Source of the DNA: an uncultured Microbacterium sp. | GTDB lineage: Bacteria; Actinomycetota; Actinomycetes; Actinomycetales; Microbacteriaceae | DNA length: 6,605 nt | Direction: 5' to 3' | NCBI GenBank assembly: GCA_947647645.1 | Contig: CANSLE010000141.1 | Location: 1-6,605, forward strand | Shown: positions 5,504 to 6,605 of the stretch, in pieces | Numbering within the stretch: the stretch's first letter is position 1 | Layout of the letters: each line of letters begins with the position of its first letter | Position numbers and translations under genes: made by a program | The notes under the pieces: model-generated | Seen by the model: the letters and a program-made list of their open reading frames with translations, nothing else | Told to the model about the DNA's origin: nothing | Databases searched by the model: none

Positions 5504-6605
<1,102 letters not shown>

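Overview
The window is high-GC DNA from an actinobacterium. The 23S and 5S rRNA, the GC-rich codon choice and the protein families fit Microbacteriaceae, probably Microbacterium or a close relative; the genus is an inference from how the sequences look, since no search was run.

Layout. (1) Positions 3-2546, plus strand: the end of a siderophore-iron uptake operon. A FepG/FecCD-type permease (5' end cut by the window edge) overlaps a FepC/FecE-type ATPase, which overlaps a siderophore-interacting flavoprotein (SIP, ViuB-like). Together they import a ferric siderophore and release the iron by reduction. The substrate-binding protein and any partner permease must lie outside the window. (2) 2549-2597: a GC-rich inverted repeat between converging genes. 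(3) 2617-2826, minus strand: a 69-residue single-pass membrane protein of the YtxH-like kind. (4) 2924-5214, minus strand: two genes joined by a TGATG stop/start overlap. The upstream one encodes a TPR-like protein with ten 10-residue repeats near its N-terminus and an acidic C-terminal tail. The downstream one encodes a HAD-IIA phosphatase with a C-terminal extension, resembling the mycobacterial glycerol-3-phosphate phosphatase Rv1692. (5) 5242-6605, minus strand: the 3' end of an rRNA operon, with partial 23S, a spacer of about 100 bp, 5S, and a strong hairpin.

The most unusual part is the junction of (4) and (5). The TPR gene starts about 70 bp after the 5S rRNA with only a perfect 15-bp hairpin between them, and no recognisable promoter was found there. 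The same gene carries a 30-bp in-frame tandem repeat with several identical copies, which suggests a length-variable coding minisatellite. The rest looks like ordinary chromosomal content. I see no clear sign of a wholly new defence or mobile system: there are no transposases, integrases, CRISPR arrays, phage genes or tRNAs in the window.
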